DNA from: Erythrobacter sp. F6033
GTDB taxonomy: Bacteria; Pseudomonadota; Alphaproteobacteria; Sphingomonadales; Sphingomonadaceae
Assembly: GCF_023016005.1 (NCBI RefSeq)
Contig: NZ_JALKAZ010000001.1
Location: 1,860,001 to 1,924,000, forward strand
Length of the DNA stretch: 64,000 nucleotides
Reading direction: 5' to 3'
Notes under the pieces: model-generated
The model's input: the letters and a program-made list of their open reading frames with translations, nothing else
Told to the model about the DNA's origin: nothing
The model's database searches: none
Translations under genes and position numbers: made by a program
Shown: one piece after another, positions 8,563 to 17,759 of the stretch
How positions within the stretch are numbered: the first letter of the stretch is position 1
Layout of the letters: every line of letters begins with the position of its first letter

Positions 8563-8865
8563 ATGCTGATCGTAGTAGGAAAAGCCAAGTTGGGTAGCGG
8601 CGCGTTGGATGCTGGCCGCTCGGCGCTCGCCACCATGATCGAGGCATCGCGCGCGGAAGAAGGGTGCGTCGATTATTCCTACGCGACTGACATTCTTGAT
8701 CCTTCAACGATGCACATTATCGAAAAGTGGGTGGATGAGGCCGCGTTGGTGGCGCATTTTCAAACACCGCATATGGCCGCATTCCAGAAAGCGCTTGGCA
8801 ATCTTGATGTGACAATCAGCGAAGTGCTGAAGTTTCAGGCCGACGATGGCACGCCTTTGATGTGA
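8563..8865 (+). CDS. Antibiotic biosynthesis monooxygenase (ABM) domain protein, quinol-monooxygenase-like
   Basis: The 100-residue protein is a single ferredoxin-like ABM domain of the YgiN type: ARAEEGCVDYSYATDILDP-like core, WVDEAALVAHFQTPHMAAF. Such dimeric enzymes oxidise quinols or other aromatic substrates without cofactor. Start ATG 8563 follows GGGAGAG. It lies 13 bp after gshA, so it may be co-transcribed with it and linked to oxidative stress. The substrate is not predictable. Confidence 0.85.
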   Translation: MLIVVGKAKLGSGALDAGRSALATMIEASRAEEGCVDYSYATDILDPSTMHIIEKWVDEAALVAHFQTPHMAAFQKALGNLDVTISEVLKFQADDGTPLM

Positions 8866-9010
8866 CCGCCTGAACGGGGTGGTTTGGTGTCAGAATTGCG
8901 TCCGTTTGTATCGCTTTGTCGCAGACGCGCATTCCTGACCGATCGTTAATCTAAGCGACACGCCATCCATGTCTTTTTCCCGTATCCGAAGTGGATATGG
9001 AGGGACTTAC

Positions 9011-10234
9011 GTGACAATCAGGCTAAACGGGCGCGCCGGATCAACAGCGCTCGCGCTCACTTTAATGACCGCACTAACCGCCTGCGGTGGAGGCGGCTCT
9101 ACCACCCCGGGCACAACGACCGCTACCGCCACACCTACTCCAACCCCCACCCCCACAGATTCAACGGCTCAGGCGAATGCTGTTGTTCAGCAATTCCTGA
9201 ACCTCGATCTCGCCAATCTCGACAATTACGCGGCCCCCACCCTGCCCGCCTATTACGACAACACCGTCGACGCGATCGACAACACCCCCGCCAATGACCC
9301 TGTGACCGATCCAATCGCCACATTGGGCCGCGTGTTGTTCTACGACGCCGCATTGAGTGTGAACGACACAACAAGCTGCGCGACCTGCCACCAGCAAAAT
9401 ATCGGCTTTGACGATGACGAACGTCTTTCAACCGGTTTCCAAGGCGGGTTGACCAGCGCGCACGCCATGCGGCTCGGCAATATCCGATATTATGAGCCGG
9501 GCGAGATGTTCTGGGATCGCCGCGCTGACGATGTTGAGGATCAGGCGACACAGCCTATTCTCGATGCGACTGAAATGGGCTGGTCCGCAAATGGCGGCTT
9601 GGCAGCCCTGATCACGAAGATGGAAGGCCTTGCCTACTATCCCACCTTGTTCGAGTTTGTGTTCGGCGATGGAGCGATCACCGAAGCGCGAATCGAACGC
9701 TCTCTTGCTCAATTCCAACGCGCGATGATCTCTTCCGATAGCCGCTGGGATCAATCCTATGCGCAGATTTTCGCCGCTGGCGCACCGGGCCGCGCGTTGA
9801 ATCAAGCGCTGCCGGGCTTTACTGCGAGCGAACAGCGCGGGCGCGAGCTGTTTATGACGGGCGTGAACAATGGCGGCGCTGGCTGCCAGACATGCCATCA
9901 GCCTCCTACTTTTGCTCTGAACGCAAACAGCCGTTCGAATGGACTTGATGCGGGCGAGACGGAGGTCTTCAAATCGCCTTCACTCAAGAATGTCGGGCGA
10001 TCGACATTCTTTATGCATGATGGTCGTTTCACGACATTGCGGCAAGTGGTCGATCACTACAGCGACGGCGTGCAAGCGGGCCCGGCGCTCGACAACAGGT
10101 TGCAGCAAGGCGGCGTGCCGCGGCGGCTCAACCTGACAATTGATGATCGAGAGGCTCTGGTCGACTTCATGGAAACGCTAACCGACGACACTTTGGCCGC
10201 CGATGCGCGCTTCACCGATCCGTTTATCCGATAG
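9011..10234 (+). CDS. Dihaem cytochrome-c peroxidase/MauG-like lipoprotein
   Basis: The protein has 407 residues from GTG 9011, which is preceded by GGAGGG at 8999-9004; an in-frame ATG at 8969 lacks such a site. A lipoprotein signal ends at LMTALTAC, followed by a Gly/Thr/Pro-rich linker. Two haem-c motifs, CATCH and CQTCH, and the SLKNVGRSTFFMHDGRF region mark the CCP_MauG family. It should sit in the periplasm attached to a membrane. It could reduce H2O2 or oxidise a protein or small substrate. Confidence 0.88.
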   Translation: MTIRLNGRAGSTALALTLMTALTACGGGGSTTPGTTTATATPTPTPTPTDSTAQANAVVQQFLNLDLANLDNYAAPTLPAYYDNTVDAIDNTPANDPVTDPIATLGRVLFYDAALSVNDTTSCATCHQQNIGFDDDERLSTGFQGGLTSAHAMRLGNIRYYEPGEMFWDRRADDVEDQATQPILDATEMGWSANGGLAALITKMEGLAYYPTLFEFVFGDGAITEARIERSLAQFQRAMISSDSRWDQSYAQIFAAGAPGRALNQALPGFTASEQRGRELFMTGVNNGGAGCQTCHQPPTFALNANSRSNGLDAGETEVFKSPSLKNVGRSTFFMHDGRFTTLRQVVDHYSDGVQAGPALDNRLQQGGVPRRLNLTIDDREALVDFMETLTDDTLAADARFTDPFIR

Positions 10235-10235
10235 A

Positions 10236-11648
10236 TTACTCGGCGGGTTCGGGTGCGGCTTCGCCAGCTGCCCCGCCCCGCCGGTCTATCCGGCCAAGCA
10301 AGCGGCGCTTTAGCCGTGCGAGCGGCGCTGTGATCAGGCCGCGATGCTCCATCCAGTCGTAATATTCGCGATATTTCGGATCTTCGGCGAGCATATGCGC
10401 CTCTTCGGTGCGCGCGCGCCAATAGTAGATACCATTGACGAGCAGCAGGAAGAAGCAATTGCGAATGGCCTCTGCTGGCGATCCGCTGGTCACGAGAAAT
10501 GGCAGGTGCAGGCACCACCAATAGAGGTTCTTTGAAAGATAGGCCGGATGGCGCGTGTAACGGTACGGACCGTTGGTGAGCACGCCGCGATAGGTCAGGT
10601 TTGAAAAGCGGATGCCAAATGCCACCGTTGCCCATGCGTAGGCCGCTGTCAGCGCGACCAGCCATGCGCCCCAGACCCACAGCAGGGTTTCGTTGTCCGC
10701 CATCCAGTAATCCCATTTGGCGATGTCACGTTCATAGCTTAGCACTTGGCTGTTATTGCCGATGATGCCCCACACGAACGGCGGGTAACAGATCAACGCG
10801 GCGAGCCAACCACCGAGGAATGGATTGCCCGAGCGGATATGCGCGTCGAGCGGACGCAGCGTGAAGAGATAACCGACCGTTCCGACCAGCACATCGATCA
10901 TAAACAGCAGCGTGATCAGCAGAACGGCGAGCTCGACCGGGTTGCTGGTGATGACCGATGGATCGGCCTGAACCACAAAGGCGAAACCGCCCGGCAGGAT
11001 GGAGATCATAAAGGCGCCAAAGAACCCCTTGATCAGCCAGGCACGCCAGTGTTTCTTGATTTGCTCTGCGTCCCATTCCTCGCTGCCGATCAGCATGGCA
11101 CCGAAATGCCAGCTTGAATCCCTGGGATCGATCATGAACCGGTCGAGCCAGATGATGTAGGGAACCGCGAGCACAACCATCGGGATCACCGCGACCGACA
11201 GAACTTCCATCGCAAACAGATACGATCCGTCCCAATACCAGCGGCACAGGCCATAAAGGCCCGCCAGCACGGCATAGGTCGCCCAGATACCTGCGATCTT
11301 GACGGTTGAAACCGGCAGAACGTCCGCGACGCTGCGTTTCAATTTCCAGTCAATGCCGGTTGAAGGGCGCAAATGAACTCGGTCGACCAAGATTGACCAA
11401 ATCGCCATTGGTCCAGCGATAAACAGCAATGCGGCCAGTGCAGCATAGGGACCAGACAACACCCCGCGCTCAGGCGAAAATGGCCCGGAAAACCCGAATG
11501 TTTCCGCAATCAGGGGAAAGGCACGGCAGAACGCGATCCAGCCAAACAGGCCAAGCAATCCGGCAAGGCCAACGCCCGCCGAAACATCGCTTACGGGCGG
11601 TTCGCTCTGCAGCGCTGCCGCACTCGGTTGAGAATTCGCGTCCATCAC
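10236..11648 (-). CDS. Polytopic membrane methyltransferase, isoprenylcysteine-carboxyl-methyltransferase-like C-terminus
   Basis: The 470-residue protein has about ten hydrophobic helices. The last ~140 residues carry GPYRYTRHPAYLSKNLYWW and WRARTEEAHM, the RHP...EE signature of ICMT/phospholipid-methyltransferase-like enzymes that bind S-adenosylmethionine. The large N-terminal membrane part has no family I recognise. Its substrate (lipid or membrane metabolite) is unknown. It ends one base from the dihaem gene, tail to tail. Confidence 0.7.
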   Translation of the reverse strand: MMDANSQPSAAALQSEPPVSDVSAGVGLAGLLGLFGWIAFCRAFPLIAETFGFSGPFSPERGVLSGPYAALAALLFIAGPMAIWSILVDRVHLRPSTGIDWKLKRSVADVLPVSTVKIAGIWATYAVLAGLYGLCRWYWDGSYLFAMEVLSVAVIPMVVLAVPYIIWLDRFMIDPRDSSWHFGAMLIGSEEWDAEQIKKHWRAWLIKGFFGAFMISILPGGFAFVVQADPSVITSNPVELAVLLITLLFMIDVLVGTVGYLFTLRPLDAHIRSGNPFLGGWLAALICYPPFVWGIIGNNSQVLSYERDIAKWDYWMADNETLLWVWGAWLVALTAAYAWATVAFGIRFSNLTYRGVLTNGPYRYTRHPAYLSKNLYWWCLHLPFLVTSGSPAEAIRNCFFLLLVNGIYYWRARTEEAHMLAEDPKYREYYDWMEHRGLITAPLARLKRRLLGRIDRRGGAAGEAAPEPAE

Positions 11649-11703
11649 CCCTCCGCCATAGCGGGAAAGGGTTAACAGCCAGCTTGCGAAAGACGCGCGT
11701 CTA

Positions 11704-11742
11704 TTGGCGGGACAGGCGTGGCAGAAAGATTAATCCCGCCAA
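11704..11742. repeat. 9-bp inverted repeat after bamB
   Basis: TTGGCGGGA (11704-11712) and TCCCGCCAA (11734-11742) are perfect arms around 21 bases. It lies 18 bp past the bamB stop and could be its 3' hairpin, though no T-tract follows on the minus strand. Confidence 0.4.
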
Positions 11743-11760
11743 GCGCATCCAAATTCAGGA

Positions 11761-13086
11761 TCAACGATAGGCGTGGATCGTGCCGCCATCGTCCAGCACA
11801 TAGAGATGACCGGCTGCGACGACAGGAGGCAAGCTGACGGGATCATCAATCTCTGCGAACAATTGCGAAGAGCCTTCACCCGCGCTCACGCGCCAGATTT
11901 CGCCGCGTGAACTAGCCACCCAAAGGTGGTTTCCAGCGAGCACAGGGCCAGTCCAGAAAATCGGGTCTTTCTTCTTTTCGACATTGCGGAACGGCTGAAG
12001 CTGGGTGATCCAACGAACCCGTCCACTCGAACGAGCAATCGCCAGCAAGCGGGCATCGTCGGTCAGAGTAAAAATCCATTCGCCTGCAATCGCTGGCGTG
12101 GAAATGCCCGCGAGGTTGAGCTCCCAGATACGCTGACCCGTGACCAGTTCATATGCCGCCATGCGTCCGCCCTGACCCAGCGCGTAAACGCGGCCGGAAT
12201 CGATGATTGGATCGGCGTCGATGTCGGTTAGCGAGCTCACCTGTGTCGAGATGTTGGTCCGCGCGAGAGCATCGGCCCACAGCGTCCGGCCATTCTCGTA
12301 ACGATAAGCGTTCAGCTCACCGCTGGAATAGCCTGCGATCACTGTGCCCTGCCCTGCTGCGGGGGCTGCGACACCGAAAACGCCCGATTGCGCGGTCGAT
12401 CCGGATTCGTCCCAAACCAGCTCACCATCGGAAGCCTGCAGCGAGATGATCTGGTTATCTTGCGTCATCACGAAGATCTGACCGAAAGCGATGGTCGGCG
12501 ATCCGCGCAGCGGGCCAGCCGGTTTCACTTTCCAAATCTCTTCGCCATTTTCCGCGCGCAGTGCTTTCACTTCACCCGCGCCATTGGTCGCATACAGGAT
12601 GCCGTTGTCAAAGCTGACACCGCCGCCAAAAGCGGACGGACGCATGTCATCTTCCATCACCGCATCAGAGCGCCACATGGTCGCGCCAGTGTTCTTGTCA
12701 AAAGCGTGAATCGTGCCGTCGGAACCAACTGCGAACAGCTTGTCGCCGCCGATTACTGGAGCCGCGGCGAGGCGCACGCTGTTGCTGGCGCCAGCGATGC
12801 TGGCAGTCCATGCCGGTGCCGGATTCGCGCCCAGAGCAAGGTGGCCATAGGCTTTGCTGGCAGAGCCGCCGACCTGCGCCCATTCGGCGTTGCTGCGCGC
12901 TGGCGGAAGAACAACACTGACACTGGCGAGAGCCGGATCAACCGTCGCGCCGCTTTCAATGCGTGAAAGGATTGGCATACGTTCGCCAACGGTCGGCGTG
13001 GTTTTGCCATCACCGGCACATCCGGTCAGCACAGCGGCCATCGCGCCTGCGATGATGGCTGTTCGAATTGAAGTGTGCTGTTTCAT
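11761..13086 (-). CDS. bamB: Outer membrane assembly lipoprotein BamB (PQQ-like beta-propeller)
   Basis: The protein has 441 residues from ATG 13086. A lipoprotein signal ends at AAVLTGC. It is followed by repeated propeller blades with W/G patterns such as GSDGTIHAFDKNTG, ATNGAGEVKALRAENG and ALGQGGRMAAYELVTG. BamB assists BamA in folding beta-barrel proteins at the outer membrane. The upstream YfgM-like gene is the usual partner in this neighbourhood; der, often next, is not adjacent here. Confidence 0.93.
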   Translation of the reverse strand: MKQHTSIRTAIIAGAMAAVLTGCAGDGKTTPTVGERMPILSRIESGATVDPALASVSVVLPPARSNAEWAQVGGSASKAYGHLALGANPAPAWTASIAGASNSVRLAAAPVIGGDKLFAVGSDGTIHAFDKNTGATMWRSDAVMEDDMRPSAFGGGVSFDNGILYATNGAGEVKALRAENGEEIWKVKPAGPLRGSPTIAFGQIFVMTQDNQIISLQASDGELVWDESGSTAQSGVFGVAAPAAGQGTVIAGYSSGELNAYRYENGRTLWADALARTNISTQVSSLTDIDADPIIDSGRVYALGQGGRMAAYELVTGQRIWELNLAGISTPAIAGEWIFTLTDDARLLAIARSSGRVRWITQLQPFRNVEKKKDPIFWTGPVLAGNHLWVASSRGEIWRVSAGEGSSQLFAEIDDPVSLPPVVAAGHLYVLDDGGTIHAYR

Positions 13087-13130
13087 TCTTTGTCCGTCCA
13101 AATAAATTTCAAAAGCGCCGTTCGGGCGGA

Positions 13131-13922
13131 TTATTGCGGTTGTTCGACTAGCCCAGCTTCTGGATCGATCCCTTGATCTTCGAGCAGCTGTTCCACGTCG
13201 TCCACCGCATCAATGCCCAACAGCCCAGCCATTTGGCGTGCGCGTGATCGAAGTGTTTCGGGAAGCTCTTCGTCTTTGGCAATCTCACCGAACAGCGCGC
13301 CGGCCGCATCGCGGTTGCCCGCTTCAAGCTGCGCGATTGCGGTCAATTCGCCCGCACTGCCGAAGAATGGGTTTCCGGGCACGGCCAAGTCTTTGAGCTT
13401 GGCGATAACATCCGCTGGCTCGCGGTCGTCAAAATTTGTGGCGACTTCGCGAATACGGGCCAGATCGCGCAGCGCGGGCGGCGCGTTCTCATCAGATGCA
13501 ATCGTGCCGTACAGTTCGACTGCCTTGGCCGTTTCGCCCTGTTCCAATGCAGCCGCAGCTTGCATGAACCGAGCCGAAGTGCGGGCGCCATCATTGTCTG
13601 CGCTCGTCAATTCTTCGACTGTCGCGCTTGCACCGGCGAAATCGCTGCCTTCGAACTGGTCCAATGCCTGAACCAGCGTTTCCGACTGCGCCTCAAGGCC
13701 GCTTTCGGTGTAGTTATCCCACACGAGATACCCGCCGAACGCTGCCAGCAACAAGGCGAGTCCAGAACCCAGCATTACGCCGTATTTTTGGAAAAACTGC
13801 GTCGCATCATCCTGACGCACAGCTTCATCGATTTCGCGCATGAGGATTTCGTCCTCAGGCGTTGGGTCATCGACGGTGACTGACGGTGTTTTGTTTGATC
13901 CAGAAGTCGGTTTGAGCGCCAC
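13131..13922 (-). CDS. YfgM-like tetratricopeptide membrane protein
   Basis: The protein has 263 residues: a ~50-residue acidic cytoplasmic segment, one transmembrane helix (LGSGLALLLAAFGGYLVW) and a periplasmic TPR-like domain with degenerate helical repeats. YfgM-type proteins work with PpiD around the Sec translocon. The C-terminus is acidic (EDQGIDPEAGLVEQPQ). It lies 44 bp upstream of bamB, the classical pairing. Confidence 0.85.
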   Translation of the reverse strand: MALKPTSGSNKTPSVTVDDPTPEDEILMREIDEAVRQDDATQFFQKYGVMLGSGLALLLAAFGGYLVWDNYTESGLEAQSETLVQALDQFEGSDFAGASATVEELTSADNDGARTSARFMQAAAALEQGETAKAVELYGTIASDENAPPALRDLARIREVATNFDDREPADVIAKLKDLAVPGNPFFGSAGELTAIAQLEAGNRDAAGALFGEIAKDEELPETLRSRARQMAGLLGIDAVDDVEQLLEDQGIDPEAGLVEQPQ

Positions 13923-14084
13923 GGAGCTCTATTCCTCATGTCATTTCAGTGTGTGCGGGCGTCTTTAGGCGGGCCTGCGATCTTCCGCAATGGCGCGCGC
14001 GCATGCGAGGCTTTGCTCTCCCCGCTTCGGTTGCACTATTTGTTGGCCGGAAATTGGAGCCGCGAAGTTGAATGGCGGGTTAAG

Positions 14085-14098
14085 CGGTTAGCCGCTCA
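14085..14098. other. Short hairpin in the 178-bp gap between the yfgM-like gene and the glycosyltransferase gene
   Basis: The gap 13923-14100 has no gene I can support. AGCGG (14085-14089) and CCGCT (14094-14098) form a small stem next to the glycosyltransferase stop and might be a weak terminator on the minus strand. Nothing else stands out. Confidence 0.3.
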
Positions 14099-14100
14099 CC

Positions 14101-15246
14101 CTATTTTACGCCTTTCCATTTACCGCTCAGGGCAGACGAATATAGGTCCGAATAGCGTTCGATCATGCGCGAGGCATCGAACATATCCATTGCCTTTTTG
14201 CGGTTTTGCTTTCCGATTTCCGCGCGCAGATCAGGATCTTCGACGAGTTCGCCGATCACCGTCGCAAGCGCATCGACATCATCGGGCACCGCAATATAGC
14301 CGCGGTTTTTCTCTCCCACGATTGACTTCACATCACCCACATCGGGTGCCGCAACTGGCAGCCCAGCCGCCATCGCTTCCACCACGGAAAGCGGGAATTG
14401 TTCCGATTTTGAAGACAGCGCGAAAATGTCGAACAGCCCGACAACGGAGGCTGGATCATCAATTGCGCCGGGCAAGTGGACGCGGTGGCTAACATCGTGC
14501 CGCACGGCCGATTCCAGAATAGCATCGCGCTCCGGCCCCTCGCCAAGGATAACCAGATGCCAGTTTTCGGGCATGTCCCGGACCGCTTCGACCAGCATGG
14601 GCAGTTGTTTAACGGCGCGCAGCCCAGCGAGCGTGCCGATCCAACGCTCCCCTTCGCGCTTCACCAGCCGCAATTTCTTGGCATCGGGCTTTCGCGCAAA
14701 GGCTTTCGTGTCGATCCCGTTGGGAATGCGCACTATCCGTTCGCGCGGCTGTTTCCAGGCATCGAGAGCAATTTTTTCGAGCGTGTCGCTTGGCACGACT
14801 AAAGAATGCGCGCGGCCCAAAGCGATCCGGCGATACCAATTGCGCGTCCATTTCAACTGATGGGCTTCGTCTTCGTTGAACCCGTCTTCGTGATGGATGA
14901 GCGGCGGCAGGTTGAATTGCTGCGCAAACACGGTGTGCGCCATAACCACATCCATCGCCCCCCAATTGTATGTGAGGATGAGGTCATAGTCTTTAAGCGC
15001 CTGTGCAATCCCGACCAATCGCCCCGGCGTAGGACGACCCGTCAGCGACGGGAAATTGTCAGGATAGCCTACCAGAGCGCGCTTGCGATCAATCAGGGAG
15101 CGTGCACCCATCTGATCCGGCATTGCCGATACAATATGGTGGGTCAGACCTTTGCCAAACGCATTGATCAGCTTGGCACAGCGCACTTCCTTGCCGCCTG
15201 CCGAAAATGTCGAATGGCAGTGAAGAACTTTTGCAGTTTCAACCAT
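14101..15246 (-). CDS. Family 4 glycosyltransferase
   Basis: The 381-residue GT-B glycosyltransferase has an N-terminal acceptor domain (FSAGGKEVRCAKLINAFG) and a C-terminal nucleotide-sugar domain. The latter shows VRIPNGIDTKAF, LAGLRAVKQLP, LVILGEGPERDAI and the E-X7-E-type loop SEQFPLSVVEAMAAGLPV. Donor and acceptor are unknown. The start overlaps the hydrolase stop by TGATG, so the two are translated together, perhaps for an envelope glycan. Confidence 0.88.
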   Translation of the reverse strand: MVETAKVLHCHSTFSAGGKEVRCAKLINAFGKGLTHHIVSAMPDQMGARSLIDRKRALVGYPDNFPSLTGRPTPGRLVGIAQALKDYDLILTYNWGAMDVVMAHTVFAQQFNLPPLIHHEDGFNEDEAHQLKWTRNWYRRIALGRAHSLVVPSDTLEKIALDAWKQPRERIVRIPNGIDTKAFARKPDAKKLRLVKREGERWIGTLAGLRAVKQLPMLVEAVRDMPENWHLVILGEGPERDAILESAVRHDVSHRVHLPGAIDDPASVVGLFDIFALSSKSEQFPLSVVEAMAAGLPVAAPDVGDVKSIVGEKNRGYIAVPDDVDALATVIGELVEDPDLRAEIGKQNRKKAMDMFDASRMIERYSDLYSSALSGKWKGVK

Positions 15247-16109
15247 CAGACGCTCGCCAGCAATTCATCAATCGCAGCGCGCGCCTCCGGCTCATCCAGC
15301 GACGGCGCATGGCCAACGCGCGGCACGGTGACGGTCTTCATCGCAGGGTTGCGCGCACCCATTTGCCCGACAGTTTCGGGCGTCAGCAAATCGGATAGCT
15401 CCCCGCGAACGAGCAACATCGGAACATTGCGCAACGCTTCATAGGCGAGCCACAGATTTGCCGGGGCGGCGTTGCCGGGCTGTTTGAAAGGCTCTGCAAT
15501 GGCCATGTCGTAATCGTAGCTGATCCGGCCATTCTGACTGACGACCAGAGTGCGCTTTGCCATTTCGAGCCATTTGTCGAGATCGAAATCGGGAAACGCC
15601 GCTCCATGCGCCTCGGCCAGCGAGCGCGCCGCGTGTATCCATGTCGGATAGCTGCCACCTTGGCCGACATAGGTGCCAATGCGCTCAACACCGGCCATGT
15701 TCACCTCTGGCCCGATATCATTCATCACCAGCGCAACAATGCGTCCGGGCCTTGTCGGCGCCATCAGCATGGTCATCAATCCGCCCATCGACGTGCCGAT
15801 CGATATGAACCGGTCAATGCTTTGCTCAGCAAGCAGTTTTTCGACGTCTGCAACATATTGCAGCGGATTATAGGTGTCAGATGACGGCGCATAATCGCTC
15901 ATCCCGCGCCCGCGCATTTCGGGCACAATCACTCGCCGGGTCTGGCACAGGTGGTCAGCCAGGTCCGCGAAATCGCGCGAATTGCGTGTGAGGCCGTGCA
16001 GGCACAGGACCGGCGGTCCGTCATATCCTTCCGGTCCCGCATAGTCGCGGTAATGCAGATTTAGCCCGTCTTCGCTGGTCCACGAGCGGTCTTCATAATT
16101 CGATGCCAT
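15246..16109 (-). CDS. Alpha/beta hydrolase
   Basis: The 287-residue protein has the hydrolase fold: oxyanion strand LCLHGLTRNSRDF, nucleophile elbow GTSMGG, acid region VRGELSDLLTPE and catalytic histidine in RVGHAPSLDEPEA. No signal peptide is seen, so it should be cytosolic. The closest picture is a general ester or carbon-carbon bond hydrolase; the substrate is unknown. It precedes the glycosyltransferase with a one-base overlap. Confidence 0.88.
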   Translation of the reverse strand: MASNYEDRSWTSEDGLNLHYRDYAGPEGYDGPPVLCLHGLTRNSRDFADLADHLCQTRRVIVPEMRGRGMSDYAPSSDTYNPLQYVADVEKLLAEQSIDRFISIGTSMGGLMTMLMAPTRPGRIVALVMNDIGPEVNMAGVERIGTYVGQGGSYPTWIHAARSLAEAHGAAFPDFDLDKWLEMAKRTLVVSQNGRISYDYDMAIAEPFKQPGNAAPANLWLAYEALRNVPMLLVRGELSDLLTPETVGQMGARNPAMKTVTVPRVGHAPSLDEPEARAAIDELLASV

Positions 16110-16184
16110 GTTCGGCAGTCATCCTTCACAGATTGTCTGGTCCGCGCGCTTGCGCACGCTTCCACTTATCCCCACTATCGCCGG

Positions 16185-17594
16185 ATGCGATCCGAACCGC
16201 AACCTTCCGAATATCGCGCCGATACCGCCATAACGCAGCTGACCGACTGGATTGCTGCGCCCGTGGAGGCCGCCGATTTCCCTCAGACCCAAGTGCGATT
16301 CCGCAATAATCGCTGGGCGGCGACCGTCGGGCTGGACCATTTCAGCGACGCGGATTGGGCCAAGCATTTCGGGCGATTCGAGCCGCTGGAGGGCAACCTG
16401 CCCCACCCTCTCGCACTGGCATATCACGGGCATCAGTTCCGCGTGTACAATCCCGAAATCGGCGACGGACGCGGATTCCTGTTCGCTCAGATGCGCGATG
16501 GTGATGGCCGATTGATGGATCTTGGCACCAAAGGATCGGGCCAGACGCCCTTTAGCCGCGCAGGTGATGGGCGCCTTACGCTGAAAGGCGGCGTTCGCGA
16601 GATTTTGGCGACGGAAATGTTGGAAGCGCTGGGCGTAAATACGTCAAAGACTTTCTCCATCATCGAAACCGGCGAGCAATTGACCCGGCAGGATGAACCC
16701 TCGCCTGCCCGCTCCGCCGTGATGGTCCGGTTGAGTAACTCGCATATTCGCATCGGTACGTTTCAGCGTCTCCTTGCGATTGAGGAACGCGATCAGATGG
16801 CGCAGCTCGTCGATTATTGCCTGAAGCAGTTTCCCGGACCGATGCCGCCCGAGGATGCGCCTGGCCGCGATGAGCCCGCAGTTATCCTGCTGCATCAGGT
16901 TGTCGAGCGGATGGCTGACCTCGCCGCCAGTTATATGGTCGCCGGTTTCGTTCACGGCGTGCTCAACACCGACAATATGAACATCACAGGCGAAAGCTTT
17001 GATTACGGTCCGTGGCGGTGGTTGCCGACATGGGACCCCGGTTTCACCGCTGCCTATTTCGATCACAGCGGGCTATATGCTTTCGGTCGCCAACCGGAGG
17101 CGCTGCATTGGAATTGCGGTCAATTGGCGGTTGCACTGCGCATGCTGACCGATTCCGAACCGCTAGTGGCGGCGATGAACCGCTTCGGAGAGCTTTACAT
17201 GGCAGCGATCTCTAGGCGGTGGTGCTGGCGATTGGGCATTGAACCGCTCGGTAGTGATGCCGATACGGCTCTCGTCGGCGTGTGCGAGCAATATATGCGC
17301 GAACACAAAATGGGCCCGGACGCGTTTTTCTTCACGCATCGCGGCGGACGCGGCGACCCGAGTGGTCCATTGGGTGACGCTCTGACGGCCTATACGCCGA
17401 CCGATAGCTCGCACAATTACTGGGCCGATGAGGCCCCGCAAAGCATGCTGATCGAAGAGGTCGAAGCCATCTGGTCAGCCATCGCCGACAATGATGACTG
17501 GTCTCCACTCTACGCCAAAGTCGATCAACTAAGGCGGATGGGGCAAGCACATGGAGAACCGCCGGAGCCCAGAGGACACGCAAAAACTACGTGA
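16185..17594 (+). CDS. selO: Protein adenylyltransferase SelO (YdiU family)
   Basis: The 469-residue pseudokinase-fold enzyme transfers AMP from ATP to Ser/Thr/Tyr of target proteins in redox response. It has LGTKGSGQTPFSRAGDGR with the nucleotide-binding lysine, the helix LKGGVREILATEMLEALG, and FVHGVLNTDNMNITGES, the catalytic-loop Asn/Asp. Length is as in E. coli YdiU. The bacterial form ends without selenocysteine; the final residues are GHAKTT. Confidence 0.93.
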   Translation: MRSEPQPSEYRADTAITQLTDWIAAPVEAADFPQTQVRFRNNRWAATVGLDHFSDADWAKHFGRFEPLEGNLPHPLALAYHGHQFRVYNPEIGDGRGFLFAQMRDGDGRLMDLGTKGSGQTPFSRAGDGRLTLKGGVREILATEMLEALGVNTSKTFSIIETGEQLTRQDEPSPARSAVMVRLSNSHIRIGTFQRLLAIEERDQMAQLVDYCLKQFPGPMPPEDAPGRDEPAVILLHQVVERMADLAASYMVAGFVHGVLNTDNMNITGESFDYGPWRWLPTWDPGFTAAYFDHSGLYAFGRQPEALHWNCGQLAVALRMLTDSEPLVAAMNRFGELYMAAISRRWCWRLGIEPLGSDADTALVGVCEQYMREHKMGPDAFFFTHRGGRGDPSGPLGDALTAYTPTDSSHNYWADEAPQSMLIEEVEAIWSAIADNDDWSPLYAKVDQLRRMGQAHGEPPEPRGHAKTT

Positions 17595-17759
17595 TTTCCG
17601 CTATATCAGCGCGGACTCTTGCACATCGTGCATTTGTAAAATTGGCGTGAACCCTATCTTTTCCAGTAAAGCAGCGTTACCCGAATTTCGACACAGAGCG
17701 GCGCTCCACGAAGAGCACCGCCGACAGAGGAACCTCACAAAAGGGGCAAGTTTCGAAGA

